In this document: positions 49,739 to 58,040 of the stretch, one piece after another
How the letters are laid out: every line of letters begins with the position of its first letter
Position numbering within the stretch: position 1 is the first letter of the stretch
Notes under the pieces: model-generated
What the model was told of the DNA's origin: nothing
The model's input: only the letters and a program-made list of their open reading frames with translations
Database searches by the model: none
Origin: Phycisphaerales bacterium
GTDB taxonomy: Bacteria > Planctomycetota > Phycisphaerae > Phycisphaerales > UBA5793
Assembly (NCBI GenBank): GCA_020852515.1
Contig: JADZAS010000026.1
Span: forward strand, 29,001-93,000
Reading direction: 5' to 3'
Length of the DNA: 64,000 nt
Translations under genes and position numbers: made by a program

Positions 49739-50953
49739 TCAACTGCCGCGCGCCGATGATCCGGCGGTGTTCAATCCGCTCTTGCTCGCGGCGCCGGAGT
49801 TCTTCGAGCCGGATCGCCCGGCGCTCGATGACTCTTCTTCGTTCTGTTCGGACCGCGAAGACTCGCGCTTGACGCGGATGTGGTTCTCAACATCTTCCAC
49901 GCCCATGACTTCCTCGGCCACGTCCTCGATGTAGCGCTTCATCCATCGGTCGGGCACGGTGCCCTCGAGCACGACGTTGCGCTCCTGCATGCGGATGTCC
50001 ACGTCGCTGGCGTCGATGCCCGGCTCGCTCATGAGGCGTTCGGCAATGTCATCGCGAATGCGGTCGCTCGAGCGCTGGAAGTTCTTGGGCGGCTTGCCGT
50101 AGCGCCGGCGTCCGGAGTCGCCGTCCGAGCCGCGCTGCGACTGCCCAAAGCCGCTCACTCCGCCGATGCCGCCCATGCCGGCGTACGAGCCGCTTTCGCG
50201 CCGGCCCGTGCCCTCAAAGCCGCCGTAGCCGCCGTAGCCGCCGTAGCCCTGGCCACCGCCGTATTGGTTGCCGTATTCAGCGCCGCCGTACTGGCCGCGC
50301 TGCTGCTGGCCGCCGCCGTATTGACCGCCGTACTGGCCGCCGCCGTACTGGCCATATTCGCTTCCGCCATACTGGCCGCCGCCGTACTGCTGCGAGCCAT
50401 ATTCGCCGTACTGGCCGCGCTGCTGACCGCCGCCGTACTGGAATCCACCTTGCTGGCCGCCGTATGGGTTGCTGTATGGGTTGCTGTATTGCTCGGAACC
50501 GCGGCTCATCATGCCGCCGCCGTATCCGCCGCCGAAAGAGGATTCATGCTGCGACTGGCCGTAGGAACCGCCGTCGTCCTGCGGCCATTCACCGCCGCGC
50601 TGCTGACCGCCGCGCTGCTGCGACTGGCTGCCGTAGTCGTTTTCGAAGCGTCCGCCGGGCGAGATCTGATGATGTCCCTCCTGCGACGCGCCGAAGCGCC
50701 GCGGAGAATCCTCCATCGAGCCGTAATTCTCACGGTAGCCGTACTGCTCGGGTCCGCGGCGCTGGCCGTAGCGATAGTCAAAGGTGCTGCTTTGCTGGTT
50801 GGGACGGTTCTGCTGGCCGTAGCCGCCCTGTCCCTGCCTCTGCTGCTCATACTGCTGTGCCGGCGTCAGAGAGTCGCCGTAGCGCGACTCGCCTGAGCCA
50901 CGCTGCTGGTGTTGCTGGGCTGCTGCGTGAGCATCATACCTGTTCTCGTTCAT
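49739..50953 (-). CDS. BON domain protein with tyrosine/glycine/glutamine-rich low-complexity region
   Basis: The 404-residue protein has a very long N-terminal disordered part (about residues 1-285), extremely rich in G, Q, Y, S and R, with repeated units such as QYGGGQYGGSEYGQYGGG. A single BON domain follows (about 292-362), with RIRDDIAERLMSEPGIDASD, then VVLEGTVPDRWMKRYIEDV and VEDVENHIRV. The tail is Ser-rich. BON domains bind lipids or attach to membranes and are common in stress proteins. No signal peptide is present. The start at the ATG at 50953 has AAGGAC upstream. The composition recalls prion-like phase-separating proteins. Similar planctomycete proteins with SWFGDxxA-like repeats exist, but this repeat unit is not recognised. 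Confidence 0.82.
   Translation of the reverse strand: MNENRYDAHAAAQQHQQRGSGESRYGDSLTPAQQYEQQRQGQGGYGQQNRPNQQSSTFDYRYGQRRGPEQYGYRENYGSMEDSPRRFGASQEGHHQISPGGRFENDYGSQSQQRGGQQRGGEWPQDDGGSYGQSQHESSFGGGYGGGMMSRGSEQYSNPYSNPYGGQQGGFQYGGGQQRGQYGEYGSQQYGGGQYGGSEYGQYGGGQYGGQYGGGQQQRGQYGGAEYGNQYGGGQGYGGYGGYGGFEGTGRRESGSYAGMGGIGGVSGFGQSQRGSDGDSGRRRYGKPPKNFQRSSDRIRDDIAERLMSEPGIDASDVDIRMQERNVVLEGTVPDRWMKRYIEDVAEEVMGVEDVENHIRVKRESSRSEQNEEESSSAGRSGSKNSGAASKSGLNTAGSSARGS
50215..50450 (-). repeat. Degenerate tandem repeat within the BON-protein gene
   Basis: Repeated units around CCGCCGTACTGG (plus strand) encode imperfect QYGGG-type repeats in about residues 168-246 of the BON protein. The units are 9 to 15 bases long and stay in frame. 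Confidence 0.75.
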
Positions 50954-51152
50954 GTCGAGCGTCCTTCTCACTTGATGTTCGGTTGTCGTTGACGGGACCG
51001 GTATGCGAACACTGAGAATTTACAGACGCAAAATGAACCGCGGATGAATCGCGAGTGAAAAGCGCGTAATTCACGCTGCAAATGAGGGACACCGCTTCCG
51101 CGGCGCTCATGATGGCGCGCGGACGAGCGCCGGCGCGGGACCGACGGCGCCT

Positions 51153-51854
51153 TCAGCGCGGCGCGCCCGAGTGGCGGGCGGGCTGCTCCCAACGCCCGCC
51201 GAACTCGTAGCACGCATCGGGCCGGACGCGAAGCAGCGGCGGCTCGCCGGTCGAATCGACCTTGGCGCGCACGTTGGAGATGAGCACGTCAATGGCGTCA
51301 GGCGTCGCCTCATCGCCCGGGTGCAGGGCGCCGCCACTGATTTCCTCGCGGCTGATGGGGCGATTGGCGTGGGTGATAAAGTATGTCAGCAGCGCAACTT
51401 CGATCTGAGACAGCCGGATGCGCCGCTCGCCCCGCCGCGCCCAGCCGCGATGCGCATCGAGTTCGAGGTCATCCCACGCGAGCGGCGCCACCGCTGCGGC
51501 GTATCCCGTCGTCGCCAGCAGGCCGCGGACCCGTGCGATCAGTTCTTCGTTCGAAAATGGCGCGGCGAGCACCTCGTCCGGCCCGCCCCGGCCAGGCCCG
51601 CGCCCGTCGCCGGGGGCCGCGTCGATCATCAGAATCGGCGCGAGGATTCCTTTGCACCTCAGCGTGCGGCAGAATTCGACGCCGTCACCATCGGGCAGCG
51701 TACGCTCGATGATGATCAGTTCGTGGAGTCGGTGCAGCGCCCGCTCCTGACCCTCGCGCACGGTGGCGCTGGTCTCCACGGGCAGATCGTGCGCACGCAG
51801 CGCCGACTGCACGAGTTGAATGGGGCCCGGAGTACTCCCGACCAACAGAATCAC
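51153..51854 (-). CDS. OmpR-type response regulator with degenerate receiver
   Basis: The 233-residue protein has an N-terminal receiver-like domain (about 1-115) and a C-terminal winged-helix domain (about 130-225, with RRIRLSQIEVALLTYFITHA and DAIDVLISNVRAKV, the OmpR recognition helix). The receiver lacks the phospho-acceptor aspartate: the usual L-D-x-x-L-P-D-G-D-G region reads LIIIERTLPDGDGVEF, so E replaces D. The conserved lysine near the end also seems absent (the region reads DEVLAAPFS, where K is usually before P-F). It is probably an atypical regulator that does not need phosphorylation. The GTG at 51854 has AGGAG eight bases upstream and is preferred over the TTG at 51908. There is no neighbouring kinase. 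Confidence 0.82.
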   Translation of the reverse strand: MILLVGSTPGPIQLVQSALRAHDLPVETSATVREGQERALHRLHELIIIERTLPDGDGVEFCRTLRCKGILAPILMIDAAPGDGRGPGRGGPDEVLAAPFSNEELIARVRGLLATTGYAAAVAPLAWDDLELDAHRGWARRGERRIRLSQIEVALLTYFITHANRPISREEISGGALHPGDEATPDAIDVLISNVRAKVDSTGEPPLLRVRPDACYEFGGRWEQPARHSGAPR

Positions 51855-53100
51855 GCCGTTGCTCCTGTCTGAAAGGCTGCTCTCAGCGGACGTTGCAGAG
51901 CGACGCAAAACGTGGCAACGCAGAATGAGACCCTTTTCATCTCGAAATCACAATTCGTTAATTGCCGCCGGGTAACCTACGAACACTCGTCGCGGACGCT
52001 GAGGTCGGCGACGTCTGGAGGTTGTGCATGGTGGTCCCGGAGCGTAACTCCAAAACCGAACCGATCGCGACTTCCGCCTCGCGCGCGAATCGAACCGAGC
52101 GAACTCGCGGCGGGGTTCAGGACGCAACCGGAACTCCGGCTCGAACACCGGGCCATTCAATTGGTCTATCGATCGTGCGTGCAGGCGCTCCCCTTGCCGC
52201 CACCGGCCCATGCGCCGCACAAAACAACCCACTTGAAACCGGCTTGATGATATTCCGCGCGGCGGAAAAGACCAACGCGCAGGCCTCGCTGGACGCTGCG
52301 ATCTTTCTGCGCCGCCGCGTGCGCCCGCGGCCGCTGCCAGTGCAGTCGGCCAGGGCCGTCTGGAGCGCCGGGCCGAGGTGGATCGCGCCTCGGCGGCGAT
52401 GCCCCGCGTGCGCCGGGCTGCGAGCCGTTGATCGAGCCTCTGACCCCCAGACTGATGGACTGATGGAAGACAATTCACGCCCCGCGCGGCGGACCGTCTT
52501 CGGTCCGCGGTTCTGCCGCTGCGGAGTTCAGCGTTTCATTGCCTAACCGCAGTGAAACGCATTTGACCGCCCGTAAAACTCGACCCCGCTGTCGCCATTG
52601 ACGGCGGGCGCCAGGCGGCGCGTGCACGAGGCGCGATGCCCCCACCGGCGGTGAGGAAGAGGTGTAAGCGATGCCGGGCAAACCGTTTTCGATTCCGCAC
52701 ACCACTGCCGATGGATGGGCCGACCACGGCGAAATCTGCCGAGGCGCAGCGCAACCGGCAGGCGCGATTGACATCTGCGATCCGGCCAACCGCATCGGCG
52801 GCGCCGAGCGATACACCGTGCTTGCAGACCCGGATCTCGACCTGGTGACCGGCTGGCGCCGATGCCGCGGCCAGAGCGATTGGGATCGCCGCCGGCAACG
52901 GCGACTTCGGCGAACTGCCCGGCGCCGCTGACTGCGGCACCCCATCGCCTCGGGCTACGAAATGGCGACCGGTTCTCGAGCACCGATCGCGCGATGAGAC
53001 ACGTGCGAGTACGCCGGCCGTGCGGAGGGGCACGGCCGGCCATGCCGCGCCAGAGGCTGCTTGTATCCAGTTCGCGTCTCACTCAAAAAGGGAGAATGAC
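51855..53100. other. Long region without a convincing gene
   Basis: About 1.25 kb with several open frames on both strands, all with arginine/proline/alanine-rich products typical of non-coding high-GC sequence and none with a clear ribosome site, domain or signal. It may hold a degraded gene or regulatory sequence. A perfect hairpin lies near its right end (53013-53040). Confidence 0.55.
53013..53040 (+). repeat. Perfect inverted repeat in leader of stress-protein gene
   Basis: GCCGGCCGTG pairs perfectly with CACGGCCGGC over 10 bp with an eight-base loop (CGGAGGGG). No T run follows. Since it lies 60 bases before the ATG at 53101 it may be a structured mRNA leader; the GGAGGGG loop resembles an exposed ribosome-site decoy. 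Confidence 0.55.
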
Positions 53101-53598
53101 ATGGCAACGACCGTTACAGCACTTTTCGATTCGCCTCAGAACGCCGCCATCGCGGTGCGCACGCTCGAGTCGCGCGGAGTCTCCGGGGATGAAATCAGCC
53201 TCGTCGCCAGCGAGAATTTCCAGCGCGAGTCGTTCGGCATCGACTCGCATTCCAAACTGCCCGAGGGCGTCGCGCTCGGGGCCGGCACCGGCGGCGCCAT
53301 CGGCGCGCTCGTCGCGGGCCTGACCGCCGTGGGCGCCATCGCCACCGGCGGCGCGGGCGTCGTCGTGGCCGGTCCAGTCATCGCAGCGCTGGCCGGTGCG
53401 GGCGCCGGCGCCACCGGCGGCGGCATCATCGGCGGCCTCATCGGGCTGGTCATCCCCGAACACGAGGTGAAGCACTACTCCGACGCATTCGAAGAGGGCA
53501 AGGTCCTCGTCGGAGTCCACTGCGAAACGGCCGAAGACAAGCGCCGCGCCCGCGAAGCACTCAAGGACTCCGGCGGCGAACACATCTCAACGGCGTAG
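53101..53598 (+). CDS. General stress protein-like membrane-associated protein
   Basis: The 165-residue protein resembles the YflT/GSP17M and DUF1269-like group of stress proteins. It starts TTVTALFDSPQNAAIAVRTL and then ESRGVSGDEISLVAS, a ferredoxin-like alpha/beta unit. A very glycine/alanine-rich hydrophobic core (about residues 58-118, with GAGTGGAIGALVAGLTAVGA) could span or insert into membrane. The C-terminal part is a second alpha/beta strand pair, KVLVGVHCETAEDKRRAREA. Such proteins are induced by heat, cold or osmotic stress in other bacteria. The ATG at 53101 has GGGAGA upstream. A strong hairpin lies in its leader. Confidence 0.78.
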   Translation: MATTVTALFDSPQNAAIAVRTLESRGVSGDEISLVASENFQRESFGIDSHSKLPEGVALGAGTGGAIGALVAGLTAVGAIATGGAGVVVAGPVIAALAGAGAGATGGGIIGGLIGLVIPEHEVKHYSDAFEEGKVLVGVHCETAEDKRRAREALKDSGGEHISTA

Positions 53599-53621
53599 TT
53601 CAAGCCCCAGTGGCAAGTGGC

Positions 53622-54581
53622 TCAGCGCGCTTCGGCGCGCAGCCACTGCCACTGCCTTGCCATGCCTTCGACCAGACTGGTGCGCGGCTCGTAGCCCAGT
53701 TCCGCCCGGCTGCGCGTGAGATCAGCCCAGGTACGCACCACGTCGCCAGGCTGGTTGCCCTGCCGGTCGATCACGGCCCTGCGGCCGACGGTCTGCTCTG
53801 CCGCTTCGATCATCTGCGCCAGCGTCACGGGATGCTCGCCGCCGAGGTTGTAGCAGCGGAATCGCTCGACCTGCCCGCAGCGGTCGATGGCGCGAATGAC
53901 GCCGTCGATGATGTCGTCGATGTACGTGTAGTCGCGGCTGGTCGAGCCGTCGCCGAAGACGGGAATCGCCTCGCCCTGCGCGATGCGCTTGAGGAACTTG
54001 TGAATCGCCAGGTCCGGCCGCTGGCGCGGGCCGAAGACGGTAAAGAAACGCAAGGCCGTGACGCTGAGATGGTGCAGATGGGCCGCCGTGGAGCAGATGA
54101 GTTCGGTGGCGACCTTGGTCGCGGCGTAGGGGCTGATGGGCCGGCTCACGTCATCCGTTTCGGCAAACGGCACTTTTGAGTTGTTGCCGTAGACGCTCGA
54201 TGAACTCGCGACGATGAAGTGCTGCGCACCGGCCTGCACCGCCGCGTCGAGCAGGCGCTGCGTGCCGACGACGTTGACGTGTGCGTAACGCGCAGGCTCA
54301 GCGATGCTCGGCCGCACCCCGGCGCACGCGGCCAGGTGCACGACGGCATCCGGCCGGGCGGCGTCGAAAGCACGCTTCACGTCCGCAGCGCTGGTGATGT
54401 CGCCCTCAATGAGATTCGCTCCGCCGCGCAGCGCCGGCTGCAGGTTGCGCTCCTTGATGGCTCGCGGGTAGAAGGGCGCGAAGTCGTCGATGATGGTGAC
54501 AGCGTCGCCGCGAGCGAGCAGCGCTTCGGCCAGGTGCGAACCTATAAAACCGGCGCCGCCGGTGAGCAGAACACTGGACAT
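53622..54581 (-). CDS. NAD-dependent nucleotide-sugar epimerase/dehydratase
   Basis: Extended short-chain dehydrogenase family member, most like UDP-glucuronate 4-epimerase/UDP-glucose 4-epimerase. The NAD-binding motif GGAGFIGSH is at residues 8-16, and the catalytic SSS...Y-x3-K is at VASSSSVYG and PYAATK (Y152, K156). Typical features are VHLAACAGVRPSI and LRFFTVFGPRQRPDLAI, the latter seen in UDP-glucuronate 4-epimerases, then GDGSTSRDYTYIDDIIDGV. 319 residues are normal. It provides sugar nucleotides for surface polysaccharide. The ATG at 54581 has a weak ribosome site. It ends 23 bases from the convergent stress-protein gene. Confidence 0.92.
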   Translation of the reverse strand: MSSVLLTGGAGFIGSHLAEALLARGDAVTIIDDFAPFYPRAIKERNLQPALRGGANLIEGDITSAADVKRAFDAARPDAVVHLAACAGVRPSIAEPARYAHVNVVGTQRLLDAAVQAGAQHFIVASSSSVYGNNSKVPFAETDDVSRPISPYAATKVATELICSTAAHLHHLSVTALRFFTVFGPRQRPDLAIHKFLKRIAQGEAIPVFGDGSTSRDYTYIDDIIDGVIRAIDRCGQVERFRCYNLGGEHPVTLAQMIEAAEQTVGRRAVIDRQGNQPGDVVRTWADLTRSRAELGYEPRTSLVEGMARQWQWLRAEAR

Positions 54582-54786
54582 GGGCAGTCATCGTAGCGGC
54601 CGGTGCCCGCGGCGGGCAGAGCCTGCGCTCGCACCCTTCGATCAGACTCAGGCCCCGAAGCCTCGCCGCTTAACCAGCGGCGCCTCTCACTTGACCAACG
54701 CTGCGCCTGAACTGTGGCGTCTGCGGCGGCGGCCTATGCTCGTGCGCCCCGTGGGCGAGGGGCGATCACCCCCGGGAGCGCTCGTC

Positions 54787-55362
54787 ATGCGTCTGCTCTT
54801 CATTCTCGTTTCAAGTCTCTTCCTCGCCTGCACAACGCCGGCTCTGGCCCAGGACGCCGGGACGCCTCCCGACGACCAAGTCCCCGCCGAATCAGCGGCG
54901 ATCCAGGTCCGTACGGATCGCGGCGTGGTCGCGTGGTACGAGCCCGCAGCGGACGGCTCGGGCCAGTACGTCTACAGCCGCGAACTCAACCACCCGGCGT
55001 CGCGCGTGCCCTTCGTGAGCCTGTTCTACGGCAGGTCGGGCGCGGCGATCGCCCTGTTTCTGTTCGGCTTGTTCGGACAGGCGATGTTCATGGGCCGCTT
55101 CGCGCTGCAGTGGATCGTCAGCGAACGCGCCGGCCGCAGCATCGTGCCCCTGGGCTTCTGGTGGCTGAGCCTGAGCGGCTCGACGATCCTGCTCAGTTAC
55201 TTCCTGCTCCAGCGCGAGCCCATCGGCATCCTCGGCCAACTGCTCGGCCTTCCCATCTACCTGCGCAACATTTACATGCTGGCCCGTGACCGCAAGACGG
55301 GCTCGCGAAGCCCGTCTGATCCGGCGAGCCATCCGGTGCCCGACCCCAACGCCGAGGCGTGA
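54787..55362 (+). CDS. Lipid-A-disaccharide synthase N-terminal domain membrane protein
   Basis: The 191-residue protein has a signal sequence (about residues 1-22, LFILVSSLFLACTTPALAQD), a roughly 60-residue outside region and then a three-helix LAB_N domain (about 85-170): FGQAMFMGRFALQWIVSERA, then GRSIVPLGFWWLSLSGSTIL, then QREPIGILGQLLGLPIYLRN. This domain occurs N-terminally to lipid-A-disaccharide synthase or alone, usually beside glycosyltransferases that modify lipids. Its role is unclear. Neighbours (epimerase, PilZ) fit an envelope-polysaccharide theme. The ATG at 54787 has GGGAG upstream. Identification of the domain is good; the function is inferred. Confidence 0.88.
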   Translation: MRLLFILVSSLFLACTTPALAQDAGTPPDDQVPAESAAIQVRTDRGVVAWYEPAADGSGQYVYSRELNHPASRVPFVSLFYGRSGAAIALFLFGLFGQAMFMGRFALQWIVSERAGRSIVPLGFWWLSLSGSTILLSYFLLQREPIGILGQLLGLPIYLRNIYMLARDRKTGSRSPSDPASHPVPDPNAEA

Positions 55363-55381
55363 ATCGCGGCGTCAGGCGGAG

Positions 55382-55756
55382 TCAGGCGGCCTCGGGGCGG
55401 AAGTTGGCCAGTTTGGTGGCGCAGCGGGCGATTTCGACGAGGCCGTCGCGGGTCTGCGAGTCGAGTCTGGAGAACTCAAGGCCGATTTCGTGTCGCCGAA
55501 AGCCGGTCCGGCGCATCCACACCACGCGCGTCTCCAGCCGCACCTCGGCTGATGCAAACACGAGCGACAGGGCGATGCACTCGCCCACGGCGAAGCGCGG
55601 CGAGCCCTTGTGCCGCACGCGCATTCCGGCGGCGGAGATGTCGATCACGTCGCCCAGCGTGCATTCGAGCATGTTGCAGCGCAGGCGGCCGGTGCGGCGG
55701 ACCTCCGCGCCGGCGGGCGCGAGCGGCGACGAGCTGTCGTGGCAATCGGCTGCCAT
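55382..55756 (-). CDS. PilZ domain protein (predicted cyclic-di-GMP binding)
   Basis: The 124-residue protein is essentially one PilZ domain. The R-x3-R motif is seen as RRTGRLRC (about residues 20-27) and the D/N-x-S-x-x-G motif as DVIDISAAGMRVRH (about 37-50). Both are required for cyclic-di-GMP. The rest reads as the expected beta barrel, with LSLVFASAEVRLETRVVW and HEIGLEFSRL. No other domain is present, so it is a stand-alone effector. The ATG at 55756 is chosen because an upstream extension is Pro/Arg-rich. It ends 19 bases from the convergent LAB_N gene. Confidence 0.88.
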   Translation of the reverse strand: MAADCHDSSSPLAPAGAEVRRTGRLRCNMLECTLGDVIDISAAGMRVRHKGSPRFAVGECIALSLVFASAEVRLETRVVWMRRTGFRRHEIGLEFSRLDSQTRDGLVEIARCATKLANFRPEAA

Positions 55757-55852
55757 GTCGATCCATGAAGATCGGCCGGGAGGGCGGGATTCTTGATTTT
55801 CCCCGCCGCGGGGCCGGGAAAGAGGCGGTGAAAGTTCGGCGGTTATCCACAG

Positions 55853-55861
55853 CCGGACTTG
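55853..55861 (+). promoter_or_regulatory. Single DnaA-box-like site
   Basis: TTATCCACA, identical to the DnaA-box consensus, lies 96 bases before the ptsI start. One such nine-mer is expected by chance about every few hundred kb at this GC content, so this is only a candidate. Confidence 0.25.
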
Positions 55862-55956
55862 TGAAAACAGGCAACCTCTGCTACCCTGTGGCAACCCGAA
55901 AAAAAGGGGCGCGGACGCGGCTTCTCCAGCAGCCCGCCCGAACCAGGCGCGACAGC

Positions 55957-57726
55957 ATGCAGTTACTCAAAGGAATCGGCGTTTCTCCGGGAGTGGTCAT
56001 CGGCCGGGCTTTCGTCCTCGATGACATCGCGCTGCACGTCCCTAAACGCCACATCTCCACTTCCGACATCCCCCACCAGCACGAGCGCCTAGACGCGGCC
56101 GTCGCGGCCTCGATTGCCGAGCTCCAGGCCCTCCGCGACCGCATCGCGCGGGAGTTTGACCCGGAAGCGGCGAAGATCCTGGAATTCCACATCTTTCTGC
56201 TCCGCGATGACAACTTTCTCGAGCCGGTGCACCAGCGGATCCAGGAGCAGGAAGTAACTGCGGACTGGGCGGTCACTTACGAAATCCAAGCCATGGCGGA
56301 CAAGTTCCGCGCCCTGGACAGCGAGGCATTCCGGTCCAAGGTATCAGACCTGCTCGACCTCGACCGCCGCCTGCTGCGCCATCTCGTCGGTGAGACCCAG
56401 AGCCGGCTCAAGCAGGTGGAGGGCGAGGTGGTGATCGTCGCCCACGATCTCACGCCCAGTCAGACCGTCGGCCTGGATACGAATCACGTCAAGGCCTTCG
56501 TGACCGACGCCGGCGGCCGAACCAGCCACACCGCCATCATGGCCAGATCCATCGCGATCCCCGCCATCGTCGGCCTCGAACGGTCAATGACCGACATCTT
56601 CGAGGATGATCTGCTCATCGTGGATGGCGATCGCGGCGTGCTGATCATCGATCCCGACGAGGCCACGCTCGAGCAGTACGGCAAGCGCATCGAGGTCCGC
56701 AAAACCTATCAAAAATCGCTCGCCGACGTCGCGCGCGAACCAGCCGAGACGACTGACGGGGTGCGGATCAAGCTGTACGGCAACATCGAGTTCCCCTTTG
56801 AGGTCGAACTCGTCGAGCGCTACGGCGGCGACGGCGTCGGCTTGTTTCGCAGCGAGTTTCTCTTTCTCGCCCACGATCGCGACCCATCGGAGGAAGAGCA
56901 GTACGAGGCGTTCCGCGACGCGGTGCGCATGAGCAAAGGCCGGCCGATCACCATCCGCACGCTGGACCTGGGCTCAGACAAGTACACGCAGGGCCGCTCG
57001 GAGTCGCCCGAGCGCAATCCCGCGCTGGGCTGCCGGTCGATCCGCTTCTGCCTGCAGAACCTGCCGATCTTCAAGACCCAGTTGCGCGCCATCCTGCGGG
57101 CTTCGACCGAAGGCGACCTGCGGATCATGTTCCCGCTCATCACCGGTCCGCTCGAACTGCGGCAAGCCAAGATGGTGCTGAACGACGTGATGGAGGACCT
57201 CGAGGAGGAAGGGGTTGCCTTCAACCGCGACGTGCCCGTGGGAATCATGATCGAGGCGCCCTCGGCGGCGATCATGAGCCACGCCTTTGCCCGCGAGGTG
57301 GATTTCTTCTCGATCGGGACGAACGACCTGATTCAGTACACCTTGGCGGTGGACCGGACCAACGAGCGGGTGGCGAACCTCTATTCCGCGGCCCATCCGG
57401 CGGTCCTGCGGCTCATCAAGGACTGTATCCGTTCGGGTCGGCGCGGGGGCATTGGCGTCAGCCTTTGCGGGGAAATTGCTTCGGACCCAGACTACATCAT
57501 GTTGCTGATCGGGATCGGGCTGCGTAATCTTTCATTGGTTCCATCGGCGATACCCGACATCAAGAGGGTCATCCGCGCGGTCGATACCAGAACGTGTGAA
57601 CTTATCGCCCGGAAGGTCGGTTCGTTCGATTCTGAGCGTCAAGTCCTGAATTTCATTCGAGATGAGACGCGCAAGGTAATGCCCGAGGGGTACGACGGTC
57701 GTTCCGTCGGCGGCGGGTCGGCTTGA
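55957..57726 (+). CDS. ptsI: Phosphoenolpyruvate-protein phosphotransferase (enzyme I)
   Basis: Enzyme I starts the PTS phosphorelay by taking phosphate from PEP and passing it to HPr. The 589-residue protein has the N-terminal HPr-binding/phosphohistidine domain (about 1-250), with FVTDAGGRTSHTAIMARS, where H191 is the phosphorylation site. The C-terminal PEP-binding barrel (about 255-560) has GLFRSEFLFLAHDRDP, then DLGSDKYTQG, then FFSIGTNDLIQYTLAVDR and GVSLCGEIASDPD with the catalytic cysteine. The usual N-terminal start (MQLLKGIGVSPGVVIGRAF) is exactly at the ATG at 55957. No HPr or sugar permease gene is adjacent; in planctomycetes the PTS is often only regulatory. Confidence 0.96.
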   Translation: MQLLKGIGVSPGVVIGRAFVLDDIALHVPKRHISTSDIPHQHERLDAAVAASIAELQALRDRIAREFDPEAAKILEFHIFLLRDDNFLEPVHQRIQEQEVTADWAVTYEIQAMADKFRALDSEAFRSKVSDLLDLDRRLLRHLVGETQSRLKQVEGEVVIVAHDLTPSQTVGLDTNHVKAFVTDAGGRTSHTAIMARSIAIPAIVGLERSMTDIFEDDLLIVDGDRGVLIIDPDEATLEQYGKRIEVRKTYQKSLADVAREPAETTDGVRIKLYGNIEFPFEVELVERYGGDGVGLFRSEFLFLAHDRDPSEEEQYEAFRDAVRMSKGRPITIRTLDLGSDKYTQGRSESPERNPALGCRSIRFCLQNLPIFKTQLRAILRASTEGDLRIMFPLITGPLELRQAKMVLNDVMEDLEEEGVAFNRDVPVGIMIEAPSAAIMSHAFAREVDFFSIGTNDLIQYTLAVDRTNERVANLYSAAHPAVLRLIKDCIRSGRRGGIGVSLCGEIASDPDYIMLLIGIGLRNLSLVPSAIPDIKRVIRAVDTRTCELIARKVGSFDSERQVLNFIRDETRKVMPEGYDGRSVGGGSA

Positions 57727-58040
57727 CCGATACGCCCCCTCTTTCGAATCACGCCTGCTGCGTGCTGTTCATGTTGCCGGATCGGTCGCCCCGTCGCCCT
57801 GGTGGGTGGCAGAGTTGATTCCGATCAGGCCCGGTCCCTCAGAAGGACCAGTGGTGACGCCGCAGCGACAATCGAGCAGCGCCCATGACGGGCGGACGGA
57901 TGGCCGATGGTCGCGCTGAGCGCACAGTCAGTCTTGCCGAGCGGTGGAATCCACTCCGGCCGGCTGCGCGCTGCGTCCGTCTCTCCAGCCGAGCCTGATC
58001 CCTGGCCGCGCCGATTGACCACACGGAAAGACCGTGGTCC
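57727..58040 (+). other. Leader region between ptsI and the RNase E/G gene
   Basis: No gene is seen. A short stem (GGTCC...GGACC, near 57833-57849) is the only visible structure. RNase E genes often autoregulate through their 5' leader, so this region may matter for that, but no direct evidence exists here. Confidence 0.4.

Noticed and set aside
50215..50450. Tandem repeat considered as a CRISPR-like array
   Set aside because: The repeat units are short, in frame and coding within the BON-protein gene.
51909..53100. Open frames of 150-190 codons on both strands
   Set aside because: All lack ribosome sites and have arginine/proline-rich products typical of non-coding high-GC DNA.
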